64,000 bases of DNA from Dyadobacter sp. CY312 (GTDB lineage Bacteria; Bacteroidota; Bacteroidia; Cytophagales; Spirosomataceae), in contig NZ_JAJUXG010000025.1 in NCBI RefSeq assembly GCF_021390535.1, positions 39,486 to 103,485 on the forward strand, read 5' to 3'. Of this stretch, positions 8,650 to 18,508 are shown in pieces. Numbering within the stretch: position 1 is the first letter of the stretch; every line of letters starts with the position of its first letter. The notes beneath the pieces were generated by a model. It was not told where the DNA came from. It saw nothing but the letters and a program-made list of their open reading frames with translations, and searched no databases. Both the position numbers and the translations under genes were made by a program.

Positions 8650-10155
8650 TTAATACCCTGGTGTCTGTTCAATTTTTCCTTCTCCGACGTTGATCACATA
8701 TTGTGGTATAGGAAAAAGCTCAGATGGGCCGCGGTTAACCTTCCCGGCAGCTTCCAGTGCAGATGCCCACTTCCCGTGGCGAACCAGGTCGATCTTGCGG
8801 ATACCTTCAAAATAAAACTCAAATCCTCTTTCCATCAGGATCGCATCGTTGAATGTAGTTTTCGAAGACGTGGCCGTTGCGGATAAAGCCGCCACCCCAC
8901 CGTGTTTTGTTCTCACTTCATTGACCAGCGCAATTGCTTCTGCTGTCGGACCTGATACTTGGTTGATTGCCTCAGCCAACATCAGCAGTACATCGGCATA
9001 TCTCAGTACCGGCATGTCATTTCCCTGAACATCGGCACCCGGTGAAGATTCGTCAGGATATTTTCTCAAAACCGGGCCCCGCATATTGGTGCGGTTTCTT
9101 GCTTTTCCAGTGTTGTCGGTATAGGTCGCAACCAACAAATTCCTCCGTTTGTCAGCCGGATCAAAAGTGTCATAAAATGCCCAAGTAGGGCAGAAGATGC
9201 CGCTCGGATTGCCCCAACCACCCCCAAGCTTGATACTTTTAAAATCGTTGGGAAGACAATACAATGCCATAGCATTAAAATTGCCGCCGCCTTCGCCGTT
9301 GGTGGGTGCAATCGGATCACAGTTAACAGCCCAGATCGTTTCTGAATTTACCTCCGTCGATTCCCGGAATAAGCTCGCATAATCGGATACAAGGCTGTAT
9401 TTGCCTAATGCAATCGTAGCTCTGGCTGCCTTTTCGGCCTCTGCCCAGTTTTTTTCGTTGAGATATAACCGCGTTAGCATACCCAGCGCCAAACCTTTGT
9501 TGAACCTGCCATATTCGGAAGGACTCAGTTCCAGATTAGCCGCAGCAAAATTAAGATCGTCTGCAACCATTGATACGTAAGTTTCTCTTGAAGGACGGGT
9601 GAGGTCACTTTCGGCATTGGTGTTGATTTTTGACGCATCAAAGATTACCGGTACTGGGCCGTACATGTGGAGTAGGTAGTACATCGTCCAGGCGCGTCCC
9701 ATTCTTGCCTCGGCGATGAACTTGTTTTTTGCGGCATCGCTAATTGTTGCTTTTTCAATATCGGCAATAACTTGGGTCATCCGTGTAACATAACGCACTT
9801 TTTCAAAGTGACTTTGTTTGCCCTGAGTTCTGAGAAATGTAAAATCTCCTTTGCTGAAAAATTCCCAAAGTCCTCCCCATTCAGTAAACACATTCATCTG
9901 ATCTGTTGGGAGATCAAACATCGCTAAGTGACCATATTCCGGACTAAAGAACATGTTCTGGTACGCTACGTCGCTGTATCCCCATTTGGAGCCGAAGGGT
10001 TTATAGGCCTGCAAAGCGTAAAGTTTAAAATCTGCCTCCGTTTTTGGAAAATTGGCAGGGGAGAGCACACCTGTGAGCACCGGATCAAAATTTTTCTCGC
10101 AGCTGGTAATCGAGAAGCTGGCAGCCAATATGCTGGCAATAATTATCTTTTTCAT
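8650..10155 (-). CDS. SusD-family (RagB/SusD) glycan-binding lipoprotein
   Basis: This 501-residue protein has a lipoprotein signal peptide (MKKIIIASILAASFSITSC, lipobox Cys19). SusD features are visible: the N-terminal SusD-like region with FIAEARMGRAWTMYYLLHMY near residues 164-183, the C-terminal RagB block DMPVLRYADVLLMLAEAINQ, then RKIDLVRHGKW and the terminal FPIPQYVINVGEGKIEQTPG. SusD caps the SusC transporter at the cell surface and holds oligosaccharides for import. It lies 21 bp downstream of its susC partner in the same operon. Probable ligand is a mannan oligosaccharide, inferred from the linked GH5 gene. Confidence 0.93.
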   Translation of the reverse strand: MKKIIIASILAASFSITSCEKNFDPVLTGVLSPANFPKTEADFKLYALQAYKPFGSKWGYSDVAYQNMFFSPEYGHLAMFDLPTDQMNVFTEWGGLWEFFSKGDFTFLRTQGKQSHFEKVRYVTRMTQVIADIEKATISDAAKNKFIAEARMGRAWTMYYLLHMYGPVPVIFDASKINTNAESDLTRPSRETYVSMVADDLNFAAANLELSPSEYGRFNKGLALGMLTRLYLNEKNWAEAEKAARATIALGKYSLVSDYASLFRESTEVNSETIWAVNCDPIAPTNGEGGGNFNAMALYCLPNDFKSIKLGGGWGNPSGIFCPTWAFYDTFDPADKRRNLLVATYTDNTGKARNRTNMRGPVLRKYPDESSPGADVQGNDMPVLRYADVLLMLAEAINQVSGPTAEAIALVNEVRTKHGGVAALSATATSSKTTFNDAILMERGFEFYFEGIRKIDLVRHGKWASALEAAGKVNRGPSELFPIPQYVINVGEGKIEQTPGY

Positions 10156-10176
10156 GTGATTTTGAATGTCGGAATG

Positions 10177-13100
10177 TTAAAAATTAGCTCTCAAACCAAG
10201 TGATAGCGTCCTGACCATCGGGTAAGGAGCAGGCCCGCCTTTGGTAGAGCTTGCCTGAATCTCCGGATCGACACCTTTAAAGCCAGTCAGAATGAATGCA
10301 TTCTGTACATCTGCGAAAAACCGGACACTGCTGATGTACTTGGTCAAACCACCCGAATTGATTGTGTAGCCCAGGGTAATATTCCGGCATCTGAGAAAAT
10401 CCCTTTTGACAAGTCGTGTGTCCAGTCCGGCATCCAGTGCGATCGCACCTTCATTGTAAGCAGCGCCGGGCAGAGTTCCGGTAGGATTTGATGTGCTCCA
10501 GGCGTCTTTGATTCGCTCTGTACCACTTTGGTTGCTGGATAGCAAACTTACCGGGTCGCCCCATAGCGTGGTGAAGTCATTACCCCACGCACCATATTGT
10601 CCATAGAAGAACACGCTCAAGTCAAACTTGCCGTAAGTGAAATTATTCCCAAATCCGACGATTGCTTTGGGAATCCCGGAATAGCTTTTAACATCATTGA
10701 AATCCAGTTTACCATCTCCGTTATTATCCACAAAAATTGGATTTCCCGGCTTTCTTGCAGATGCGGGCTGCCATGTCGGTACTTCCTGTCCCGCTTGCAA
10801 TATACCGTTTGTCTGATACACGTAGATAATATCGCCGCCGACCGGATCATTCACATTACCATACTGAGCCGGTGGGTCGTTCGGGAAACGCTCCACCCAC
10901 CGGTTTTTAAAATGCGTTACATTGAGTGTGGTATTCCAGTTGAAATTCTTGGTTTTTATGTTTTCCGTATTAATGGTGAATTCAAAACCTTTTCGCCGCT
11001 GGTGACCACCGTTAATAGGAGATGTTGAAATGATAGACAATTGCTGGGTGGTGGCGCTGCTAAGCAAACGTGTGCGGTCTTCTGTAAAAACATCGACTGA
11101 ACCCGTTATGCGTTCCTTAAACAAACCGAAATCCAGACCGGCATTAAATGTCTTCGTAATAGGCCAGCGCAGGTTGGGATTGTCAAATGCGGTGAGGCGA
11201 TAGGGAAAGTATACTGCCGAGCCATTGTTGAATGTAACGGCATTCGGATCAGCCCCATAAGCCCCATAAGCAACGCTACCCGGACGTTCTCCCGTCATAC
11301 CATAACTGGCGCGGAGCTTCAACGTGCTGATTGTTTGGATGCCTTGCATAAATGCCTCATTATTAATCTTCCAACCAGCAGACACAGAAGGGAAATACTG
11401 GTACTTATTGTCCGGAAAGAACTTATCTGCACCATCGCGTCGCACGGTCAGCGAGAGCAGGTAGCGATCCAGAAAGTCGAAATTGCTGCGGATAAAGAAT
11501 GAGCGTAGCTTGTTAACTCCTCTATAAGATCCAATCACTTTCGGCCCGGTAGCAGAGGCAAGGTTGTCGGTATTGATCGCGTCCTGCATATCAGAAGTTT
11601 CGACACTGAAACCGGAAAAATCTTCCAGATATTGACCGACTCCAGTAACAACATCCAGATTAAGCCAGTCGCCGAACGACTTTTTGTATGACATAGTTGC
11701 TTCCATCGTCTGATTCTGTCTGCGTGTTTCAGCCAGCGATGCCCGTGCCTTGTAGAGCTGTCCCCAAAATACATTTACAGGAATGTAAAAGTCACGAATC
11801 GAATATTCGCTGTTATTTCCATACAATAATTTCGCTGTCAAAACATTTGGAATGATGTCAATATCGAGCGATGTATTGGCCAACAACCCCTGTGCTTTTG
11901 TTTTATCCTTAATATCCAATAGGGAAACCGGGTTGCCGGTCTGGGCAAACTGGCTGTATGTCCCGTCCGCATTATATACGGGAACGGAGGAAGGGTAGGC
12001 CAGGGCAGCCTGTAAAGCATTAAAGCCCTGAGTACCCGAACCGCCAGCTTGCCAGCCTGCCTGAGGATTAGAGTAAGCATTCCGGTTGGCATTGACATTT
12101 ACGTTCAATCTGAATATTTTGCTTAAAACAAAATTGACATTCAGCCTGCCTGAGAATCGTGTCAGATCAGACTTCTTCATCGAGCCAACCTGGTTGAAAT
12201 AGTTACCGGAAAAAAAGTAAGTAGCCTTCTCTGTCCCGCCATTTACGCTTACATTGTGATTATCTACACTGCCAGGACGTAAAACCTGTCCAAGCCAGTC
12301 AGTGCCCTCACCCGCATTTCGAATTTGTTCGTCGGTAAATTTTTGCGTGTAGCCACTCAGATCCGCAGGTACTGTTCCAAATGGTGCCATGTTTCGGTCC
12401 GCCTGGTATTTATCAACATTCAATTGATTGAAATAAAGCATGTAGTCGGACGCATTCAATGGTTTCAGGTAAGGCATGTTTCTTGAAAAGGAACGGCTGC
12501 CGTCGTAGCTTACACTCATGCGCCCCGCTTTTCCTTTTTTAGTTGTAATGATCATTACGCCGTTCGCCGCCGATACACCATAAATCGCCGCACTCGCATC
12601 TTTAAGGAATTCAATAGACTCAATGTCATTCGGATTCAATCCGGCGAGTCCACCGCGATTGACCCCTTGAATTTCAACGGATCCGTTACTAGGCTCCATG
12701 GAATTTCCGGGATATACCACACCGTCAATTACCAATAGGGGATTGCCTTTCCCACGGATAGAGACAGAGATGTTACCACCTGGCTGCGAACTTTGCTGTG
12801 TAACCTGTAAACCTGCCGCGCGGCCAAATAACAGTTCGGAGATATTGTTGTTGGCAGATGTCGGAATCTTCGTGGGATCAACCTTTGAAATTGCGGTCGT
12901 TAGATTTTTCTTGGCAGTCGTTCCGTATCCGACAACCACCACTTCGTCAAGGTTCTGCTCATCTGCGAGCAATTTAACATCGATCACATTACGATTGGCA
13001 ATCGCAATTTCTTGCTTGACATATCCTATAAAGGAAAAAACGAGCTTCTGCTCAGCAGCTGATCCATTGGGCAGGGATAGTGAATACTCGCCATTCTGGT

Positions 13101-13263
13101 CGGTTGATGTTCCGCTGGTGTTCCCCTTCAAAACCACGTTTACCCCGGGCAGCTCCCCGCCGGAATTGTCAGTCACTTTTCCTTTAATGACGGTCTGTTG
13201 CGCCAGGAGCACAGTACAGGAAGTCAATAGGAAAATCTGCAATAGCAGTAATTTTTTCTTCAT
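10177..13263 (-). CDS. SusC-family TonB-dependent outer-membrane transporter
   Basis: This 1028-residue protein has a signal peptide (to about residue 21), a CarboxypepD_reg-like domain (VIKGKVTDNSGGELPGVNVV, residues about 25-100), the SusC box DEVVVVGYGT near 106-115, a plug domain (VTQQSSQPGGNISVSIRGKG … LLVIDGVVYPG … KDASAAIYG) and a long beta-barrel ending LSLGLRANF, with the typical terminal aromatic. It imports oligosaccharides with its SusD partner using TonB energy. It is the first gene of a susC-susD-GH5 operon, transcribed away from the hybrid sensor gene at 13400, which is the classical arrangement of a regulated polysaccharide utilization locus. Confidence 0.95.
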   Translation of the reverse strand: MKKKLLLLQIFLLTSCTVLLAQQTVIKGKVTDNSGGELPGVNVVLKGNTSGTSTDQNGEYSLSLPNGSAAEQKLVFSFIGYVKQEIAIANRNVIDVKLLADEQNLDEVVVVGYGTTAKKNLTTAISKVDPTKIPTSANNNISELLFGRAAGLQVTQQSSQPGGNISVSIRGKGNPLLVIDGVVYPGNSMEPSNGSVEIQGVNRGGLAGLNPNDIESIEFLKDASAAIYGVSAANGVMIITTKKGKAGRMSVSYDGSRSFSRNMPYLKPLNASDYMLYFNQLNVDKYQADRNMAPFGTVPADLSGYTQKFTDEQIRNAGEGTDWLGQVLRPGSVDNHNVSVNGGTEKATYFFSGNYFNQVGSMKKSDLTRFSGRLNVNFVLSKIFRLNVNVNANRNAYSNPQAGWQAGGSGTQGFNALQAALAYPSSVPVYNADGTYSQFAQTGNPVSLLDIKDKTKAQGLLANTSLDIDIIPNVLTAKLLYGNNSEYSIRDFYIPVNVFWGQLYKARASLAETRRQNQTMEATMSYKKSFGDWLNLDVVTGVGQYLEDFSGFSVETSDMQDAINTDNLASATGPKVIGSYRGVNKLRSFFIRSNFDFLDRYLLSLTVRRDGADKFFPDNKYQYFPSVSAGWKINNEAFMQGIQTISTLKLRASYGMTGERPGSVAYGAYGADPNAVTFNNGSAVYFPYRLTAFDNPNLRWPITKTFNAGLDFGLFKERITGSVDVFTEDRTRLLSSATTQQLSIISTSPINGGHQRRKGFEFTINTENIKTKNFNWNTTLNVTHFKNRWVERFPNDPPAQYGNVNDPVGGDIIYVYQTNGILQAGQEVPTWQPASARKPGNPIFVDNNGDGKLDFNDVKSYSGIPKAIVGFGNNFTYGKFDLSVFFYGQYGAWGNDFTTLWGDPVSLLSSNQSGTERIKDAWSTSNPTGTLPGAAYNEGAIALDAGLDTRLVKRDFLRCRNITLGYTINSGGLTKYISSVRFFADVQNAFILTGFKGVDPEIQASSTKGGPAPYPMVRTLSLGLRANF

Positions 13264-13399
13264 CGCGTTGCTGGATTAAGTTTATAATTAACATTACAAT
13301 TTCATGGTTGCAAGGTAGATTAGCCGCTCAACTTCGATTAGAAATAATCTGACTTAAAGCAATAATTTTCTGATATTTGTCTGGTATTTATTATATTTT
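13264..13399. promoter_or_regulatory. Divergent promoter region between susC and the hybrid sensor gene
   Basis: This 136 bp AT-rich gap must hold the promoters of both the minus-strand susC operon and the plus-strand hybrid sensor gene, because both start here and diverge. The hybrid sensor's AraC-type domain would be expected to bind upstream of susC. I cannot single out a convincing Bacteroidetes -7 box (TAnnTTTG) or a direct-repeat operator by eye. Confidence 0.45.
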
Positions 13400-16300
13400 T
13401 TGTTCAAAAAGTCGGTTTTTAGCTCAAAAAGAATGTGTCGGGTGGTTAGTATCAGCAGAAGGTGGGTGATTGTTTTTTCTTTGATGCTGATATCTCTGCA
13501 TTTGCAAGCGAGGGAAAAATTCTTTGGAACACTTTCCATGAGAGATGGATTACCTACCAATCTGATCAATGCAGTTGCACAGGATCGCAACAACTTCATC
13601 TGGATTGCCACAGGCGATGGCCTGGCCCGCTACGACGGTTACCATTTCAGGTTCTTTAAAAAAGGAGGCTCACCCAACTCCCTTCCCAGTAACGGTGTGC
13701 AGACAATCTATGCAGACGGAGATGATCTTTGGGTAGGCACTGTAAACGGACTGTGTAAGATAAATACAGTTACGTTCACCATCACAAGAATATCAACAGG
13801 AGCGAATACCAACATTCGATGCATTTCGAGAGGCGCCGATGGTAGCATGTGGATCGGTACCATGACAGGGCTTGTTAAATACGACCAGAAGAACAAATTG
13901 TTTATCACTTTAACTGCACAGAACAGCAAGCTTAGCCACAACACGGTTCGGACTATTTTTCAGGACAAAAAAGGAACCCTATGGATAGGTACATACAATG
14001 GGCTTAACAAGTTGGATCGGGCAACTAAGACTTTTACTGTCTTTAATCTGAAAAGGAAAGGCAGTCCGGAGACAAAAAATAACCTGATCTGCGATATTAA
14101 ACCCGTTGCAGGCAGCGATTCGTTAATCTGGGTAGGTACAGATACAGGACTTTGCAGGTTCAATACGATTACGGGTACCAACGAAAATCAAAGCGAACAG
14201 ATAAAGCTCAGTAATGATGTGGTCAAAGCGATTTATACCGACAAAGATCAGAATGTATGGCTGGGAACCGATTTTGGCTTAAATATATATCATCCGGCTA
14301 CTAAAACGAATGAGCGGCATTTTCACAATCCGCAGTCGTCCTACTCCATTTCCGACAATGTAATCTGGCAAATATTTGAAGATCAGGCGGGTGTGCTTTG
14401 GTTTGTGACGTCCAATGGGATCAGCAAGTTCAACCAGATGGATAATTTGTACCAATATCATCATGTAACACAGCAGGTGGGAGGGCAAACGATTGGAAAT
14501 CAGGTGAAGTCTTTTCTTGTGAGCAAAAAAGGGATTTACTGGATCGGGACCTTGCATGGGGTAATTCGTTTCGATCCGAAAACAGGGATAAGTCGCAAGT
14601 TTAACATTGATTCACCACAGCATAGCCGGCTACTGATTAACAATGTTACTGTTTTACATGAAGATCGTCAAGGACGTATCTGGATCGGTACAGTAGCCGG
14701 AATTAATGTGTGGGATGATCAAATGCAGATCATGCAGACTGTTACTGCAAGCAAAAGCAATGGGCTTGCGTCTAATTACATCAATAATTTTGTTGAAACA
14801 AGGGATGGGGTTTTACTGGTTGGAACCTGGGAAGGGGGAATCTTTCAGGCTACGAATAGCTTGAAGGTTATTAAGGACATACAATTCAAACTTGTCTCAA
14901 AAGTCGAAACAGACAAATTTCTCTCTGGCGGCAAGTCAATCTGGTTGATGGAATTTGACGAGCTTTTTCAACTGGATTTGAGCACTGGAGTGAAGAAAAA
15001 AATCACCCAGTTTGGCACCGCCGCAGATCGCAAAACTGTTAACAGCTTCTTTTTGTCAAAAAAAGGCGCCATTTGGGCAGCGACAGAAAACGGATTGGTT
15101 GAATATATTCCATCTGTCAACAAAGCATCTTTTCATGCAATCCCAAACCATAGCACGGCCAGGGCTTCCATCACGGAAGACGAGCACGGCAATATCTGGA
15201 TCGCTACCAATACAGCACTCGAAAAATTTATACCTGCAAGCCAGAAAGTAGAATTCTATCCGCTAAATAAAAATCTGCCTCTTAAAAGCTTTTATGCGGG
15301 CTGCGTTACCCTTTCAGCTTCCGGAGAATTGTTTTTTGGTGGAGATAATGGATACATATCATTCTCTCCCGAAAAGGCGATTGCAAACCTTTACCAGCCC
15401 AGGGTTGTTCTGACTGGTTTGCTGCTAAATAACAAGCAGGTTGAAATCGGTGAAAAAGTCGATGACCGGGTAATTTTGGATCGGGATATTTCCTTTGTGC
15501 CAGGCATCGAGCTCGATTACGGTCAGCGATCACTGGAATTGCAATTTGCAGCATTGCATTTCTGGCAACCGGAGGTTAATACGTATTCCTACAAGCTGGA
15601 AGGTGCTGACGAAAGCTGGACTACGACTTCGGGAGACAAGAATTTTGCGGTGTACTCAAATCTCTCGCCCGGAACCTACACATTCAGGGTGAGAGGTACC
15701 AATAACAACGGGATATGGAGCAATGATACCAGCACGACGCAGATCACCATTAATCCACCGTTCTTTTTGAGCAAAGGTTTTTTGGTATTGTATATGCTTC
15801 TGATCGCCGCCGGGATCTATGTTTCTTTGAAGATCTATTCAGGCAGAATTAAACTCGAAAATGAACTGAAAATAAGCAAGCTGGAAGTAGCACACGCTGA
15901 GGAAATAGAGCAGACCAAGGAGCAATTTTTTACGAATATTTCCCACGAACTGCGCACGCCAATCAGTCTGATACTCCCGCCAATTCACCAGATCATGAAA
16001 AACGGGAAACTGGATGATGATAATTTCAAACTGATTTCGCTGGCGGAAAAGAATTCGCACCGTTTACTTCGTGTGGTAAATCAGGTGTTGGATTTCAAGA
16101 AAATGCAGGAGGATAAATTGTATCTGAACACTTCGAAAGTTGAAATCATTGGCTTGTTGAAAGAGCTGTATTCGCATTTTGCAGACAAAGCAGCGAGGCA
16201 TGAAGTCAAGTACAATTATACGAACAGCAGCGAGAGATTTGAAATATTTGCGGATGCAGAAAAGGTGGAGACAATGGTATTAAACCTGCTTTCAAATGCG

Positions 16301-17494
16301 TTTAAATTCACACCAAAAGGAGGTACTATCACGCTGGATGTCAAAATTATAAATGACGTAAATCCTGTCAACTGTGCTGTGCAAATCCGCGTTAAAGACT
16401 CTGGAGTGGGTATCTCTAATGAGGACCAAAAGCGTATTTTCGAGCGTTTTTACCAAACCGCAGAATCAAGAAAAAGGGAAATGGGCTCGGGTATCGGACT
16501 TGCTCTTACGCTTGAATATGTAAAAATGCATGGAGGCCAGATAAACCTGGAAAGCGAGCCCGGAAAAGGAAGTGTTTTTACCGTTTTGCTCCCAAAAGGC
16601 AAGGTCGAAAAAATCGGAGGTGAAGTCAATGACGCTGACTCTTATCCGATGTTCCAGGCTACATTGCCAAACCCAAAAGAGTATGGATCAGTAAGCTCTG
16701 AGTCAGCTAAGCCACTTCTGCTGATCGTAGAAGATAACCCGGATATGGTTGATTTTGTCTGCCTGACGCTCAATGAAAAATACCGTTTTGTGGTTGCGGG
16801 CGATGGGGAAGAAGGTTTGAAAATGGCTGTCAGGTACCTGCCTGATGTGATCATTTCCGACGTTATGATGCCGGTGATGGATGGTTTGACGTTTTGTAAA
16901 AGGATCAAAGCGAATCCCAAGACCAGCCGGACGGCTGTGATATTGCTGACCGCAAGAAGCCTGACCTCTCAGAAAATTGAGGGAATTAAAACGGGAGCCG
17001 ATGCCTACATTACCAAGCCATTTGATATAGAACTGCTTGATGCGCAGATCGGAAATCTTTTACAAAGAAAACAGGAGTTAGATGCCTATTTTCAGCATAA
17101 GCTGATCGTCGCACCGGTGCTTGAAGATGGGAAAGAAAATGTGGACGAAAAGTTTGTTAACAGGGTGATGAGCAGCGTGGAAGCCCATATTGCCGATCCT
17201 GAATTTAATGTCGAAATGCTGGCTTCAGAGGTTGGCATGAGTTCTGCACATCTGTCGAGAAAACTTAAAACACTGACACAATTTTCAGCCAACGAAATCA
17301 TCAAAAAATACCGGATCAAAAAAGCTTCGCTGCTTTTGGAAAACAATGAGGGTAATGTATCTGAGGTGATGTACGATGTCGGATTCTCTAACCTTTCCTA
17401 TTTTTCAAAGTGTTTCCGGGAGGAATTTGGTGTAACTCCCAAGGAATATGGTAAGAAAGCTTCGGGGAAATTTAATGTCGCGAATATCCTCTAA
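13400..17494 (+). CDS. Hybrid two-component system sensor-regulator (HTCS)
   Basis: This 1364-residue one-protein signalling chain has a membrane signal (about 20-37), a periplasmic sensor of many Reg_prop beta-propeller blades (repeated WIGT and DGL/NGL motifs, residues about 45-700), a Y_Y_Y domain (about 705-790), a transmembrane helix (about 792-815), a HisKA domain with His849 in FFTNISHELRTP, an HATPase domain (NLLSNAFKFTPKGG near 960; GSGIGLALTLEYVKMHGG), a receiver with Asp1154 in IISDVMMPVMDG, and a C-terminal AraC-type DNA-binding domain (about 1268-1360). HTCS proteins sense a released oligosaccharide in the periplasm and switch on the adjacent susCD locus. Divergent placement from susC supports that; the ligand is probably a manno-oligosaccharide. 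Confidence 0.95.
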   Translation: MFKKSVFSSKRMCRVVSISRRWVIVFSLMLISLHLQAREKFFGTLSMRDGLPTNLINAVAQDRNNFIWIATGDGLARYDGYHFRFFKKGGSPNSLPSNGVQTIYADGDDLWVGTVNGLCKINTVTFTITRISTGANTNIRCISRGADGSMWIGTMTGLVKYDQKNKLFITLTAQNSKLSHNTVRTIFQDKKGTLWIGTYNGLNKLDRATKTFTVFNLKRKGSPETKNNLICDIKPVAGSDSLIWVGTDTGLCRFNTITGTNENQSEQIKLSNDVVKAIYTDKDQNVWLGTDFGLNIYHPATKTNERHFHNPQSSYSISDNVIWQIFEDQAGVLWFVTSNGISKFNQMDNLYQYHHVTQQVGGQTIGNQVKSFLVSKKGIYWIGTLHGVIRFDPKTGISRKFNIDSPQHSRLLINNVTVLHEDRQGRIWIGTVAGINVWDDQMQIMQTVTASKSNGLASNYINNFVETRDGVLLVGTWEGGIFQATNSLKVIKDIQFKLVSKVETDKFLSGGKSIWLMEFDELFQLDLSTGVKKKITQFGTAADRKTVNSFFLSKKGAIWAATENGLVEYIPSVNKASFHAIPNHSTARASITEDEHGNIWIATNTALEKFIPASQKVEFYPLNKNLPLKSFYAGCVTLSASGELFFGGDNGYISFSPEKAIANLYQPRVVLTGLLLNNKQVEIGEKVDDRVILDRDISFVPGIELDYGQRSLELQFAALHFWQPEVNTYSYKLEGADESWTTTSGDKNFAVYSNLSPGTYTFRVRGTNNNGIWSNDTSTTQITINPPFFLSKGFLVLYMLLIAAGIYVSLKIYSGRIKLENELKISKLEVAHAEEIEQTKEQFFTNISHELRTPISLILPPIHQIMKNGKLDDDNFKLISLAEKNSHRLLRVVNQVLDFKKMQEDKLYLNTSKVEIIGLLKELYSHFADKAARHEVKYNYTNSSERFEIFADAEKVETMVLNLLSNAFKFTPKGGTITLDVKIINDVNPVNCAVQIRVKDSGVGISNEDQKRIFERFYQTAESRKREMGSGIGLALTLEYVKMHGGQINLESEPGKGSVFTVLLPKGKVEKIGGEVNDADSYPMFQATLPNPKEYGSVSSESAKPLLLIVEDNPDMVDFVCLTLNEKYRFVVAGDGEEGLKMAVRYLPDVIISDVMMPVMDGLTFCKRIKANPKTSRTAVILLTARSLTSQKIEGIKTGADAYITKPFDIELLDAQIGNLLQRKQELDAYFQHKLIVAPVLEDGKENVDEKFVNRVMSSVEAHIADPEFNVEMLASEVGMSSAHLSRKLKTLTQFSANEIIKKYRIKKASLLLENNEGNVSEVMYDVGFSNLSYFSKCFREEFGVTPKEYGKKASGKFNVANIL

Positions 17495-17833
17495 ATAGTT
17501 CGGTTGGCTCGTCCTTACTGACGTCAGATCAGATCCAATTTAAATGCGGTGAAATAGCGTTCTCAAAATCATTGAAAGCAAAATCTAAAAAGGGCTAAGG
17601 AGCTTTGTTCCCGCATTTGAACAGATGTTGAACTGGTATCTGGATGAGCTACCATTGACATCAAAACGAACTATTTCAAGATGAGTTCAACTAAATTTAT
17701 GACTTTTAATTCGTCAATAATGGTATTAGGGTTTTCCCTAAAATTTGTGAGATGGTAACTGTTTGCGATATGTTCACGGTTGAATAATCGTACCTTCGAT
17801 AGATAAATATAAATTTATACTGTATACATATAC
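17495..17833 (+). other. Intergenic region upstream of the NarL-type regulator
   Basis: These 339 bp without a gene separate the HTCS gene from the response-regulator gene. The right half is AT-rich and should contain the promoter of the regulator-kinase pair. The clear structured signal is the palindrome at 17726-17741, listed separately. No terminator hairpin for the HTCS gene was found. Confidence 0.5.
17726..17741 (+). promoter_or_regulatory. Palindromic operator candidate TTAGGGTTTTCCCTAA (site 1)
   Basis: This is a perfect 6-4-6 inverted repeat, TTAGGG-TTTT-CCCTAA, 92 bp before the start codon of the NarL-type regulator. The same motif recurs twice upstream of the modular GH26 gene (20426-20440 and 20453-20467) and was not noticed elsewhere in the window. 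LuxR/NarL-type domains bind short inverted repeats of this size, so it is a good candidate binding site for the adjacent regulator, with autoregulation at this copy. Protein binding is inference. Confidence 0.6.
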
Positions 17834-18481
17834 ATGATACGAGTGCTCATCGCGGATGACCATAATGTCTTTGTTGAAGGCATCGAGTCACTTATTTCGG
17901 GATCACTGGATATTGAAGTGACCGAGCGATGCTACACGGTACAGTCGGTTATTGAGCAGTTAAGCCAAACTGCGATAGATGTCGTATTACTTGATATTTC
18001 GTTTCCCTACATTGAAGGCGGTCTCGGCCTTTGCGAGTATATAGGCCGTACATATCCGGAAACCAAAGTGGTAGCACTGACTATGCACGACGATGCCAGC
18101 CTCATAAAGCGGGTGGTGAAAAAAGGGGCAAAAGGCTATTTGTTGAAGAACACTACTAAAATGGAGTTGCTACAGGCCATCCAGGCGGTCCACTACGAGA
18201 AGCAATATTTCAATGAATCTATCACACAAATTCTGTTGAACGATAGCCCCAAGACCAGAAGGTCAACGGCGGGCATTGGTGTAAAACCCCATCTGAGCCC
18301 CCGCGAATCGGAAGTGCTGACCCGCATTGCACAGGGATTGACGACGCAGCAGATGGCCACTCAGTTGTTTGTGAGTGCCAAAGCAATCGAATTTCACCGA
18401 AGCAGTCTGCTTATGAAGTTTGGTGTTCCTAACACAGCCTTACTGATAAAGACGGCCATGGAAATGCAAATGATTGATTAG
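17834..18481 (+). CDS. NarL/FixJ-family response regulator
   Basis: This 215-residue protein has an N-terminal receiver domain (MIRVLIADDH with the acidic pair Asp8-Asp9; phosphoacceptor Asp54 in VVLLDISFP) and a C-terminal LuxR-type helix-turn-helix (LSPRESEVLTRIAQGLTTQQ, then LFVSAKAIEFHRSSLLMKFG). It is followed after 27 bp by a HisKA_3 histidine kinase, its likely phosphodonor. A palindrome 92 bp upstream recurs before the GH26 gene downstream, which suggests it controls itself and that enzyme. The start at 17834 gives the standard N-terminus of the family. Confidence 0.93.
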   Translation: MIRVLIADDHNVFVEGIESLISGSLDIEVTERCYTVQSVIEQLSQTAIDVVLLDISFPYIEGGLGLCEYIGRTYPETKVVALTMHDDASLIKRVVKKGAKGYLLKNTTKMELLQAIQAVHYEKQYFNESITQILLNDSPKTRRSTAGIGVKPHLSPRESEVLTRIAQGLTTQQMATQLFVSAKAIEFHRSSLLMKFGVPNTALLIKTAMEMQMID

Positions 18482-18508
18482 TTCTATTTGTTATTACAGG
18501 TGATACTC

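Noticed and set aside
12698..13279. A 193-codon plus-strand frame at the start of the first susC.
   Set aside because: It lies antisense to the conserved SusC plug and signal region and has no recognisable domain.
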